In this document: positions 54,589 to 63,200 of the stretch, in pieces
Layout of the letters: each line of letters begins with the position of its first letter
Position numbering within the stretch: position 1 is the first letter of the stretch
Source: Altererythrobacter sp. B11
GTDB taxonomy: Bacteria > Pseudomonadota > Alphaproteobacteria > Sphingomonadales > Sphingomonadaceae
Assembly: GCF_003569745.1 (NCBI RefSeq)
Contig: NZ_AP018498.1
Span: forward strand, 2,767,001 to 2,831,000
DNA length: 64,000 nucleotides
Direction: 5' to 3'
The notes under the pieces: model-generated
The model's input: the letters and a program-made list of their open reading frames with translations, nothing else
What the model was told of the DNA's origin: nothing
The model's database searches: none
Position numbers and translations under genes: made by a program

Positions 54589-55640
54589 TGATGTCCCAGA
54601 GCTTTGGCGATGGTACCGATGCCGAGCGCGGTATTGGTCCTGGCAATGGATTCATTCGGATCACGAATTTGCCCGACCAGAGCCCTTATTGCGTCGATCG
54701 TTTCAGGAATGACGATCGCCTGGTTATCGACCATGTAACCGTAGAAGAGTTCATCCCCTTCCACCTTCAGCATGTCCGACCACAGGGCTACTTCGTAGAG
54801 GTTGTCGTGAGGCCGGCCGAGATCGGCCATCAACTCCTTCACGGTGTTGATGGCCGTCAGTCCATCTGCCATGCGGATGAGTGCGATGCGGCTTGACGAA
54901 CGAAAGGCCTCGAGGACCTCTTCCTTTTCCGCCGGGCGGGTCAGTTGCACCGCCCAGTAGTGCAGGTGCGCCAGGGTTTCGGGTACCTTTACCGCCATAG
55001 TGACGACATCGAGCTCGGAATCGACACTCTTTGCATCAGGCCCCTGATGGCTAGGAATTTCGGGTTCGGGAACCAACGTATTCATGATTCCGCCGAGATG
55101 ACTCTCCCACGGGTCGGTGGCGCGGCGCAGCAACGTACCCCGGGCCCGGCGGAGCAGGCCGGCATTTTTCAGCGCGCTCAACGTCCGGACAATCGAGGTC
55201 GTGTTGCAGGAAACAACGCGGGTGCTCTCCCGATCGAGCGCGCCCACGTAACTCGACTCGGCCACGAACGAATGCCCGGTGACCGTATGCTTCTCGCCGC
55301 CCTGAACGATGAATTTGATACCCACCTGCCGGTAGATTTCGACATTCTTGGCCGCTACGTGCTTCGGCGTGCAATCGACGACCAGGTCGGCTGCTGCGAG
55401 CAGATCCTCAAGCGTTCCGCTCACATTGAGTCCGGCTTCACGCATGAGGTCGGCCTGTTCTTTCGCCGCACCAAATAGCCGATAGCCCTTTTGCGTCACC
55501 ATGCGTGAGCGCCAGTCGGCGTTGATGTCGGAAACCCCTGCGAGTTCCATATCGTCCTGCCGGGCAACCGCGTCGGCCACCCGTTTGCCGATGACACCAT
55601 AACCGTTGACGGCTACGCGGATCTTTCGATTTCCATTCAC
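54585..55640 (-). CDS. Type II (archaeal-type) glyceraldehyde-3-phosphate dehydrogenase
   Basis: 351-residue GAPDH of the archaeal class II. NAD(P) motif IRVAVNGYGVIGKRVADAV; catalytic Cys in RVVSCNTTSIVRTLSAL; other class marks DWRSRMVTQKGYRLFGAAKE and FIVQGGEKHTV. GTG at 55640 follows GAGGAG by 6 bases and gives the normal class II N-terminus, so the longer upstream ATG is not used. Class II enzymes are standard in archaea and uncommon in bacteria. It is coupled to the CBS-BON gene and 53 bases downstream of aarF. Confidence 0.93.
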   Translation of the reverse strand: MNGNRKIRVAVNGYGVIGKRVADAVARQDDMELAGVSDINADWRSRMVTQKGYRLFGAAKEQADLMREAGLNVSGTLEDLLAAADLVVDCTPKHVAAKNVEIYRQVGIKFIVQGGEKHTVTGHSFVAESSYVGALDRESTRVVSCNTTSIVRTLSALKNAGLLRRARGTLLRRATDPWESHLGGIMNTLVPEPEIPSHQGPDAKSVDSELDVVTMAVKVPETLAHLHYWAVQLTRPAEKEEVLEAFRSSSRIALIRMADGLTAINTVKELMADLGRPHDNLYEVALWSDMLKVEGDELFYGYMVDNQAIVIPETIDAIRALVGQIRDPNESIARTNTALGIGTIAKALGHQ

Positions 55641-55693
55641 GTCATTCTCCTCAGGTTGATTGATTCTCGCTGGCTGTCCATCGGTCAATCCTT

Positions 55694-57289
55694 CTATAGC
55701 CGGCCTGACCGCCCGACCGCCCCGACCAGTCGGAATGATAACCCCAACGCCAATAAATAGCCGAGGAGCGCGAGCAGCGGGACGTTGCCCAGCACCCGTG
55801 GCCCGGCGCTGTGCAGCATCAAAAGGGACGCCGCGATGTAGAGGCCCAGGGTCACGAGCGCCAAGGCGAGCCGGTTGCCGGTCCTGTCGAGGTGAGCTTC
55901 GATGGTTTCCAGTCCCTCGTGCCGGACAATTATGGCGGGGTGGAAGCCATCGCTCTGCAGGCGCCGGAGAAAGGCCGCGAGCACGCCGGGCAAGTCATGG
56001 GCTGCCAGCGCGGCTTCTGCCTTCAAACGAGCGCGGCCACCATTGCCCGTCTCATCACTCAGGAGGCGTTTCATCACGTCGCGACCGCGCGCCAGCAGCG
56101 TATCGAGGATTTTGAGGTCCGGATCGAGCGTACGCAGAGCGCTCTCGATGAGGAATAGGGTCCGCATCAGAACCACGAGGTTTTGCGGCAACATAACCTT
56201 GTCGTCAGGACCCAGATGCGCAACCCGCAGGACCGCCTCGGCAAGCGACCAGTCTTTCAATGGCAGTGACGCATAGTCGGCGAGTATTTCGTCGATGCCC
56301 CTGATAAACGCGGATCGGTCATCGACCTGATGGAGCAGCCCCAGGTCGATCGCTGAATCCAGCATCCACAGCGGGTCGCCACTTACGAAGGCCTGAAGGA
56401 AAAACGCGAGCGCGCGGCGTGTACGGTTATCGAGATATCCTGTCAGACCAAAGTCGTGGAAGCACAGTCTTCCATCAGGCGTGACGAATAAATTGCCGGG
56501 GTGTGGATCGCCGTGGAAGAGCCCGATGACGAAGAACTGGTTAAGATAGGCGTCGACAAGTACTTCCGCCAGGCGAGGGCCATCAACCGAAGGGTCGGCA
56601 ATCCCCGTCCCACCGCTCATTTCCTGGACCAGAACGGTCTCGGTTTGAAGGTCGTCAATTACATTGGGGATAAAGAGCGACGGCCAGTCGCGAAAGGCTT
56701 CGTTGAAACGGCGGATGTTGCGTGCCTCTTGCCGGAAATCGGTTTCCTTGCGCAGATTAGCCCATATTTCGTCGACGAGACGCAGCGGTTGAAGGCGCTC
56801 AAGTCGGGGGGCAATGATTATGAGTAACCGGGTGGTAGCGACCAGCGCACGCATGTCGCGGTCGATGCGGGCGCGGATTGCGGGCCGGCGAATCTTGACG
56901 ATGACCGCGCGCCCGTTGTGCAGACGGGCGCGGTGGACCTGCGCAATGGACGCGGCCGCCAAAGGTTTGGTCTCGAAAGTCGCAAAGAGTTGCTCGGTCG
57001 ACTGGCCAAAGGCTTCCTCGACCGCCTGTTGCGCCTCAGCACCTGGAAAAGGCTCGACATTATCCTGCAGCCGCCCCAGTTCATCGAGCCACCGCTCGGA
57101 CAACAAATCCCGGCGCAAGCTCAATGTCTGCCCGAGCTTGACGAATGTCGGACCGAGCCGTTCAAGCGAAATGCGGGCGCGGCGTGGTAAGCACGAGCGA
57201 TCGGGCGGTGTGCGGCGCAATCGCTCATACGCAGCGAGGCCGAGCAGACCTATAGCCCGTGCGCCAATGTGGAGAAGCCGACCGATCAT
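55694..57289 (-). CDS. ABC1/AarF-UbiB family atypical kinase
   Basis: 531-residue membrane-associated atypical kinase/ATPase linked to ubiquinone. KxGQ motif LGPTFVKLGQTLSLRRDL, Ala-rich loop LAAASIAQVHRARLHNG, catalytic-loop IGLFHGDPHPGNLFVTPDG and metal motif LCFHDFGLTGYL are all present, with two C-terminal membrane helices (about 475-525). ATG at 57289 gives a normal length. It may support the quinone pool used by sqr and the bd oxidase. First gene of aarF-GAPDH-CBS. Confidence 0.9.
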   Translation of the reverse strand: MIGRLLHIGARAIGLLGLAAYERLRRTPPDRSCLPRRARISLERLGPTFVKLGQTLSLRRDLLSERWLDELGRLQDNVEPFPGAEAQQAVEEAFGQSTEQLFATFETKPLAAASIAQVHRARLHNGRAVIVKIRRPAIRARIDRDMRALVATTRLLIIIAPRLERLQPLRLVDEIWANLRKETDFRQEARNIRRFNEAFRDWPSLFIPNVIDDLQTETVLVQEMSGGTGIADPSVDGPRLAEVLVDAYLNQFFVIGLFHGDPHPGNLFVTPDGRLCFHDFGLTGYLDNRTRRALAFFLQAFVSGDPLWMLDSAIDLGLLHQVDDRSAFIRGIDEILADYASLPLKDWSLAEAVLRVAHLGPDDKVMLPQNLVVLMRTLFLIESALRTLDPDLKILDTLLARGRDVMKRLLSDETGNGGRARLKAEAALAAHDLPGVLAAFLRRLQSDGFHPAIIVRHEGLETIEAHLDRTGNRLALALVTLGLYIAASLLMLHSAGPRVLGNVPLLALLGYLLALGLSFRLVGAVGRSGRL

Positions 57290-57784
57290 GATGCCCGCAA
57301 TCGGACTCTCGCGCTCATAGCGCGGCTTTCGAGAAGTGCCCGCGCGCCGGCCACTGGCCCCTGGGAAATCGCGCGGACGGACGGTTGCCGGCGGCGACAG
57401 TCTCGTAGAGTCGACCCTGGTATCCGGTGCCTCCGACAGGATCAATGCGAGGCCTGATGTCGCAGTCGCGGGGCGATGAGCGCGGACCAAGAATGGATTG
57501 CCTCTGGTCGCAATTGCCGAGTCGCGCTTTCCGGGCTGTAAGAACTCGTACGGCAGGGAAACGCCGCGCGTCCCCTTGCCGCGCGCGTCCACCGAGAGCT
57601 ATCGCATGCATCCGTGCATCGCGCCGCAGCCATTCCATCCTCATGCCAACCTCCTCTCTGGAAAAACCGCCTGGCCGGGTCGCCATCAAAACCGGCGGGC
57701 TGACCTCGAGAGAGACGCGCGAGCACCGGCATTGTTACAGAGGCGCCTTAGCGAAAGGTCAGGAGCGGCGAGTGAGGACCGCGC
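57290..57784. other. Intergenic stretch upstream of aarF
   Basis: 495 bases on the 5' side of aarF. The aarF frame stays open to 57592 but that part is not family-like. No box or repeat stands out. Confidence 0.45.
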
Positions 57785-58345
57785 TTATCCTCGCTTTGCC
57801 GCGGAGGAAATATCGTCGCCCCGGTGCCACTGTTCGAGCCATGATAGATCGGTGTATCGTGCCGGCATTTGGTTATCCTCCGCGTCTCCAATATACTTGG
57901 AAAATTCCACCTGACGGATACGATGACCGGCCGCCTCGAGACAGGCGCGAACGCTCCGCTGTGATGAGGCAACGCTGGTCTGTATGATCTCGCAGCCAAG
58001 TCGGAACGCGAGGCTGTCAATGGCAGCGACCAGAGACCGGGCGACCGGCGCCTGCTGACCGATGCCGAACGTGGCGAGATAATGTGCTACAAGGGGCTTG
58101 GGACTCTTAAGCGGTTCGACTCGGTACAGGCACAGCCCATAAAGGTGGCCAGAAGCGACTGTCGCTGCGAGAATTCCGCGTCTGTCGAATTTATCTTCCA
58201 ATGTCAGGGGACTGGCAATCCGGATCCATTGCTCGAACATCAAAATGGGTGCGACTTCTCGGACAAGAGGAAACGCCTGGCCGATTTGCGTGCTCCGGAG
58301 CGGGGCGACGCTGATCGGATTCCCGAAATTCATCTCGTGCGGCAT
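57785..58345 (-). CDS. GNAT-like N-acetyltransferase candidate
   Basis: 186-residue soluble protein. A beta-strand/helix pattern with AATVASGHLYGLCLYRVEPL and GQQAPVARSLVAAIDSLAFR (in the place of the acetyl-CoA loop), then SQRSVRACLEAAGHRIRQVE, the usual closing element of GNAT proteins. Similarity is modest. It faces the FNR regulator gene, with the FNR box at 58396-58409 in the shared promoter region. Confidence 0.5.
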   Translation of the reverse strand: MPHEMNFGNPISVAPLRSTQIGQAFPLVREVAPILMFEQWIRIASPLTLEDKFDRRGILAATVASGHLYGLCLYRVEPLKSPKPLVAHYLATFGIGQQAPVARSLVAAIDSLAFRLGCEIIQTSVASSQRSVRACLEAAGHRIRQVEFSKYIGDAEDNQMPARYTDLSWLEQWHRGDDISSAAKRG

Positions 58346-58395
58346 TCACAACTCCATCACCGCAGCAGTTGATAATGCGGGGATCGCGGAGTTCC

Positions 58396-58409
58396 TTGAT
58401 GTGTCTCAA
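58396..58409. promoter_or_regulatory. FNR/FixK box in the promoter of the Crp/Fnr gene
   Basis: TTGATGTGTCTCAA, both half-sites perfect (TTGA-N6-TCAA). It is 36 bases before the regulator's ATG and 51 bases from the divergent GNAT-like gene, so it suggests autoregulation and possibly shared control. Confidence 0.75.
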
Positions 58410-58444
58410 TTGTTAAGCTAAAAATTGGTGGACGAAGGAAGTCC

Positions 58445-59188
58445 ATGAAGAGCGCATGCGCACAGCAAGTACAGTCACTCTCGTCCGGAAAGGAGCTCTT
58501 GCCGGAACCCTGCGCTGCATGTGCCGCGCGCGTCCTCAGTGTATGCGATGCGATCGACGATTGCGATCTTGACCGACTTGCCGCGATTACCAGCGTGCAG
58601 GACATTGCTCGGCATCAGATTTTCGTGACCGAAGGCGACCCGGCAGACCACCTTTTCAATGTCACCGACGGTACGGTAAAAGTCTACAAGCTGTTACCCG
58701 ATGGCCGGCAACAGATTACCGGTTTTCTGTTTGCCGGTGACTTCCTCGGGCTCTCTTTCCTGGAAAGATACGGCTGCAGTGCAGAGGCAGTCACGCGGGT
58801 GCGATGTTGCCGATTCCCCCGCAAGCAGTTCGCTGCCATGCTGACGGACTTTCCGGGCATCGAGCGGCGGCTTCTCGGGATAGCATCCAACGAACTTGCG
58901 GCCGCACAGGACCATATGGTGCTGCTCGGCCGCAAGACCGCGCGCGAACGGGTCTCCACATTCCTCCTCATGCTATCCCGCCGCGCCGCGCGGTCCGGAG
59001 GAACCACTGATCCTGTCATACTGCCCATGACCCGGACCGATATCGCCGACTATCTCGGTCTCACGGTAGAAACCGTAAGCCGTACCTTCACCCATCTGAA
59101 AAAGGGTGGGTTCATAGAACTTCGCGAAGCTGGCATCGTCCATCTCTCCAACCTATCTGCGCTTGAGGACCTCAGCCAAGGTTTCTAA
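58445..59188 (+). CDS. fnrL: FnrL-type Fe-S oxygen-sensing regulator (Crp/Fnr family)
   Basis: 247-residue transcription factor. Near the N-terminus PCAACAARVLSVC gives C-x2-C-x7-C, as in FnrL/FnrN, and a fourth Cys lies in the beta-barrel (RVRCCRFPRK); together these can hold an oxygen-labile [4Fe-4S] cluster. The cNMP-like domain covers about 45-150. The C-terminal HTH has LTVETVSRTFTHLKKGG with the ExxSR recognition helix that reads TTGA half-sites. The box at 58396 indicates autoregulation; the box at 13943 is a likely target. Confidence 0.92.
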   Translation: MKSACAQQVQSLSSGKELLPEPCAACAARVLSVCDAIDDCDLDRLAAITSVQDIARHQIFVTEGDPADHLFNVTDGTVKVYKLLPDGRQQITGFLFAGDFLGLSFLERYGCSAEAVTRVRCCRFPRKQFAAMLTDFPGIERRLLGIASNELAAAQDHMVLLGRKTARERVSTFLLMLSRRAARSGGTTDPVILPMTRTDIADYLGLTVETVSRTFTHLKKGGFIELREAGIVHLSNLSALEDLSQGF

Positions 59189-59276
59189 ACTGCCGGGCCG
59201 TCAGGTCAGGACCAGCTCCTGACTTCAACGGTTACCCACCCCATCTGCCGTCCAGGTCGTGTTGACGGCGCGGTCA

Positions 59277-59924
59277 CTATATTTTGGCGCATCCGCCCAG
59301 TTGCCCGCGGCGGCGGCGCCATCGCTCTGCCTCGTCACATCGACAGTCGAGGAAACCATGAACCGGGCAGGTCATGCACATTTCTTCCAGCCGCTTCTTG
59401 AGCGCCTGACGACCGCGATGGAGCCTGACGGTGATATTGTTTAGACTAACACCAAGGCTCGCCGCGACGCGGTCGCGGGGTTCTTCTAGCAAGTCTATGC
59501 GCCAGATCACTTCGGCATATTCCGGCTTGAGAGTTGGCAAGAGCTTGTAAAGACAATTGCAGATCGCCTCTTCGAGCTCGTCATCCGGCTCGATCGACAG
59601 TTCCTCGAGATCGAAGGGATCCACGATTTCCTCCCGTTTACGCCGTTTGCTGGCTCGACGCTGGTGATCAACGATTGTCGTGGCGAGAATGCGGCTGAGC
59701 CAGCCACGAACGCTGCGCACATCGCGCAGGTCAGCAGACCGCTCGACAGCGCGGAGCATGAACATCTGCAGGACCTCCTCGGCCTCATCCCCGCTGCCCA
59801 GTCTCCGGCGAAGAAAACCTAGTATTTGCCGATGGCCTTCGACGAGCGCGCGGCGAACTGCAGCATCCGCTGCCCGGGCGGCGATGTCCGGATCATCATC
59901 CGGCAATGGGTCGTCATGCGTCAA
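59277..59924 (-). CDS. CorE-like ECF sigma factor with metal-binding Cys motifs (paralogue 2)
   Basis: 215-residue ECF sigma, the closest relative of the copy at 36685 (shared runs EEVLQ.FMLRA.ER..DLR, LLPTLKP.YAEVIWR.DLLEEPRD). Linker CxC is AICNCLYKLL, and the C-terminus has CMTCPVHGFLDCRC (CxxC-x7-CxC) followed by an Arg-rich tail (RWRRRRGQLG). No anti-sigma is adjacent. The FNR gene ends 88 bases away, convergent. Confidence 0.88.
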   Translation of the reverse strand: MTHDDPLPDDDPDIAARAADAAVRRALVEGHRQILGFLRRRLGSGDEAEEVLQMFMLRAVERSADLRDVRSVRGWLSRILATTIVDHQRRASKRRKREEIVDPFDLEELSIEPDDELEEAICNCLYKLLPTLKPEYAEVIWRIDLLEEPRDRVAASLGVSLNNITVRLHRGRQALKKRLEEMCMTCPVHGFLDCRCDEAERWRRRRGQLGGCAKI

Positions 59925-60515
59925 TGTGCGTCTCCAGCCATTATCGACGCAGTGGCGTAGCGGTTGTTACAGGCAAGCCTGCCTATAAAGGCTTTTCAGA
60001 CCTCGATTGATGCAAGTGTGCCTTAACGGAAGTGAAGCTTGGGTCTGACCTTTGAGGGGCCTGCGCCTCGACGAATATACCTGCCGAATCCCTGCGGCCC
60101 TTGAGCCGCGGTGACGTGACCCGCTAGCGCGATGGCGCAACCGATCGGACCGTCCTCGGGCTCGCTGGTGGCCGATGCAGTGCACTCTCGCATCCGGCGC
60201 ACCACGAACACCAGGCGGGCGATCCAAGCCGCACGGCCAATGCCCTCGGAATTGCCAGAACGCCTCCGCCCGCACCGATACCGCGCCTTGCCGGGATCAC
60301 CCTCTGTCAGGAGAACCGGCGCGTGCCAGAGGAGCAGTCTGATCCATTGGGTGAAATGATCTTGGTTAGAATCCCGATGTGATTGACTGCTCTTCTGACG
60401 ATGCGAGGGCGTTTGATATTCAAACGATCACTCCACTCCTTCCTGGCCCTGCCAGGGCGCGCCATGCCGCCAATCCTCCCCTGTCTCGCACAATGGACAA
60501 CAGGTGGCGCGCAAG
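59925..60515. other. 591-base gap between two ECF sigma genes
   Basis: Contains the promoter region of paralogue 2. A minus-strand frame at about 60023-60211 (RRMRECTASATSEPEDGPIG) is open but matches nothing recognised. No tRNA or repeat is seen. Confidence 0.45.
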
Positions 60516-61175
60516 TCAGAAGAAGGACGCCGCAATGGCAGCTCCTTTCAGACCATCGTGTTCGCTGTTCCGGTGCGCCCCGTGCGCTATAGGACGACAA
60601 TCGCAGTCGCCGGAGTTCCTGAAATGGCAGGTGGAACAGCGCTTTTCGATCTGATCCTTCATCGCCCTACGCGCCCTGTGCAGGCGCACTCCGATATTGT
60701 TGGACGTGAGCCCGAGATCAGCCGAAATAGTTTCTCGCGGTTCTCCTTCGAGATCGACGCGCCGAATGATCTCGGCGTAATCCGAGCGAAGCGCCGGCAA
60801 GGCGTCCTGAACGCAAGTGCATGGATTTTCATCGTAGTCCGTTTCGGGAGTATCCGCCATTTCCCGGGGCTCGGCTTCATAGGCATCCCTGCCCCGCTGC
60901 CGCGCCGCGCGCCGCCGATAGTGGTCAATAAGCGAATTGCGCAGGACCCGGCGAAGCCAGGCGTCCACCTTCCCGTTGTCCTGCGGTTCCCGGGCGGCCC
61001 GAAGGACTTTGACGCAGAAATCCTGAAACGCATCTTCCGCTTCCTCGGTACGGCTCAGCCGCCGTTGGAAGTACCGCATGAATTCGGCGCGACACTCGGT
61101 CAGTCGTTGGATGACGGCGTCCTCGCCGAGCGCAGACGAGGGTCGGAATGGCCCGTTATGTGTTAAGGTTGGCAT
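60516..61175 (-). CDS. CorE-like ECF sigma factor with metal-binding Cys motifs (paralogue 3)
   Basis: 219-residue ECF sigma, more distant from paralogues 1 and 2. Sigma-2: FMRYFQRRLSRTEEAEDAFQ, WLRRVLRNSLIDHYRRRA; sigma-4: RRVDLEGEPRETISADLGLT. Linker CxC is NPCTCVQDALPAL; the C-terminus has CSTCHFRNSGDCDC, again CxxC-x7-CxC, but the His after the first pair is shifted. ATG at 61175 (MPTLTHNG) gives the family length. It follows a small exported Cys protein gene by 84 bases on the same strand. Confidence 0.87.
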   Translation of the reverse strand: MPTLTHNGPFRPSSALGEDAVIQRLTECRAEFMRYFQRRLSRTEEAEDAFQDFCVKVLRAAREPQDNGKVDAWLRRVLRNSLIDHYRRRAARQRGRDAYEAEPREMADTPETDYDENPCTCVQDALPALRSDYAEIIRRVDLEGEPRETISADLGLTSNNIGVRLHRARRAMKDQIEKRCSTCHFRNSGDCDCRPIAHGAHRNSEHDGLKGAAIAASFF

Positions 61176-61259
61176 AGTAAGACCTCCATGCCGAGAGGAA
61201 ATCAAAAGGGGGGTTCGGATCGCAAAGGACCCGCGTGTACCCACCGCGGAAAGCCGGAT

Positions 61260-61679
61260 TTACGCGGTGAGCCGGGGCGGTGGGATCTCTTGTTCGAGGA
61301 GTGCAGGATCAAAAGCGTCCGCTGGCCCGATCGACCATGCTCCGGTTGTCGGTGCGGCGCGACGAGACAAGGTGCTATCGGGCAGAACCGCGCAGCAGAT
61401 CGACGAGCGGCAATGGCCAGCGGGTGCAGGGGACTGTTTGTGAACCGCGCCGGTCGTGCAATGCTCTTCCAGTTCGGCTACTTGCGAAGTGGATGGCGCG
61501 ACCGGAGCCGCGAACACGGCCGCATCGAGATGAAGAAAGTTCAGGCCGAGCGCCAGCAACAAGGAGAGCACCAAGCGGCGCAAGCTTGCAGCACGATTGG
61601 GGTTTCTTGCAGAAGCTTTTCTCACTGGAGCGGCACCGACATATCCGATGGCCCGGTCGCCATCGGGGGCACCTGACAC
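61260..61679 (-). CDS. Small exported Cys-containing protein
   Basis: 139-residue or shorter product. A signal-like segment SLRRLVLSLLLALGLNFLHL is followed by a short mature part with HCTTGAVHK and GHCRSSICCAVLP. The layout (signal, Cys/His clusters, no domain) resembles small metal-stress proteins found with copper genes. The start is uncertain. It is upstream of paralogue 3 on the same strand and may be its co-transcribed partner. Family not recognised. Confidence 0.5.
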   Translation of the reverse strand: MSGAPDGDRAIGYVGAAPVRKASARNPNRAASLRRLVLSLLLALGLNFLHLDAAVFAAPVAPSTSQVAELEEHCTTGAVHKQSPAPAGHCRSSICCAVLPDSTLSRRAAPTTGAWSIGPADAFDPALLEQEIPPPRLTA

Positions 61680-61812
61680 GCGAATGCCTCGGCCGGCATT
61701 GAGCTATGTCAACGCCGCGCATCTAAGTCGGCCGGCCGGGCGCCCTACCGGGTTCGCTCCAACGAGCGCCAACATTGGTTTGTCTTTTCCGTTGTTCGAC
61801 TTTCCGGTGCGC

Positions 61813-62754
61813 TCACGGCCGAGGCGGAATTTGCCTGCTCAGTTCGCCGTAAAGCCGCTCGACATCTTCACGGCGGCACAGGCCAGTGCCAGGCGACAGT
61901 ACGGCGGCAGCGCCTGCCGCCATGCCGTAGGCGAAGGCATCTTGCTCATCGCGGCCCTGCGCCAAAGCGAGTGTCATCGCCGCGACGAAGCTGTCGCCAG
62001 CGCCGACCGCGCTCTTCGCGACCACGTCGAGCGCCGGCTGACGTAGCGCGGCTTGAGCGGTCACGAGCAGCGCACCGTCGCGCCCAAGCGTCAGGGCCAC
62101 CATCTCTGCCGAACCAGCATCAATGAGTTCCCTGGCCGCCGCCTCTTGTGCCGCGCCGTCGGCGAGCCTGCGTCCGACCAGCGCCTCGAGTTCGCCAAGG
62201 CTGGGCTTCACCAGGTGGACGCCGCGAACAAGCCCGGCACGAAGCGCGCTTCCCGACGTATCGAGAACCAGTCGAATTCCCTTGCGGTGCGCCAGGGCAG
62301 CTACGGTCTCATAGAAATCGTCGGGAACAGCACGCGGCAAGCTGCCGCTGGCGACGAGGTATTCGCAATCGATATCTTCGAGGGCCTCCAGGATTGCGCG
62401 CCATTCCCACTCCATCACGAGCGGGCCCGCGGGGACGAAGCGATATTCCTCGCCGCTCGAGCGTTCAAAGACTGCGTGGCTGATGCGGGTATGGTCCTCG
62501 ATCGGTATACGACGGTGTGCAATCAATGCGGTTTCGAGAAGGTCGTCGAGCACACTGCCGGTCGCGCCGCCGGCCAGATACATCGCAAGTGCAGGGCCAC
62601 CCAGCTCCCGGATGACCCGGGCCACATTGATACCGCCTCCTCCAGGGTCATAGCGTTCATCGGACGTTCGGATCTTGTGAACCGGTCGCACCAAGTCCGC
62701 CTCGGCAGAGCCGTCAATCGAGGGATTCAGAGTCAATGTCACAATCGTCTTCAT
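61813..62754 (-). CDS. PfkB-family hexose/tagatose-type kinase (1-phosphofructokinase group)
   Basis: 313-residue ribokinase-fold sugar kinase. N-terminal VTLTLNPSIDGSAEADLVRP and GGGGINVARVIRELGG, C-terminal VVAKSAVGAGDSFVAAMTLA with the catalytic Asp in GAGD. Closest group is 1-phosphofructokinase/PfkB-type 6-phosphofructokinase. GGAGGAG stands before the ATG at 62754. In this window it would supply fructose-1,6-bisphosphate upstream of the class I aldolase. Confidence 0.9.
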   Translation of the reverse strand: MKTIVTLTLNPSIDGSAEADLVRPVHKIRTSDERYDPGGGGINVARVIRELGGPALAMYLAGGATGSVLDDLLETALIAHRRIPIEDHTRISHAVFERSSGEEYRFVPAGPLVMEWEWRAILEALEDIDCEYLVASGSLPRAVPDDFYETVAALAHRKGIRLVLDTSGSALRAGLVRGVHLVKPSLGELEALVGRRLADGAAQEAAARELIDAGSAEMVALTLGRDGALLVTAQAALRQPALDVVAKSAVGAGDSFVAAMTLALAQGRDEQDAFAYGMAAGAAAVLSPGTGLCRREDVERLYGELSRQIPPRP

Positions 62755-63200
62755 TCGCCAGCTCCTCCCAGCTATCCTGGACACGATGCCGGCCGATGGA
62801 CAGCAACCGGGTAGCGCCGCCCGCCAAGGGCAGCGTAGCAAGTCTTCTGTGATCTCGAGCCGGACATCGTGCGACAGACGTTGCTTATGCCGATTTGTTA
62901 CGCGCGGGCCGCTCCCATGGTCCTTTCGAGAACCGCCGACAGGTGAAAAGCCGCGCCGATACGTCGGTCGTCTCCCCGGCCCATGCCGCAAACTTGCCCG
63001 TCCGGAGGACCACCGCAGGAGCGAGCGGCGCGCGCACCGGTGTAATGCGCCAGCAGCGCGTTCGTCTAATGGTAGTCCTTCTTCTTGGGAGCCTCTCTTG
63101 TGCGCCCGCAGGGAGAAAAGAAGCTTCATCACTCGAAGTAGGGCAGAGCGCTGATGCCGGTCATCGGTGGACCGCCGCAGAACGGAGACACAGCAAAGCG
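62755..63200. other. Divergent promoter region between PfkB and beta-PGM genes
   Basis: 446 bases between divergent genes. Open frames are extensions of PfkB without family-like sequence. No box recognised. Confidence 0.45.
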
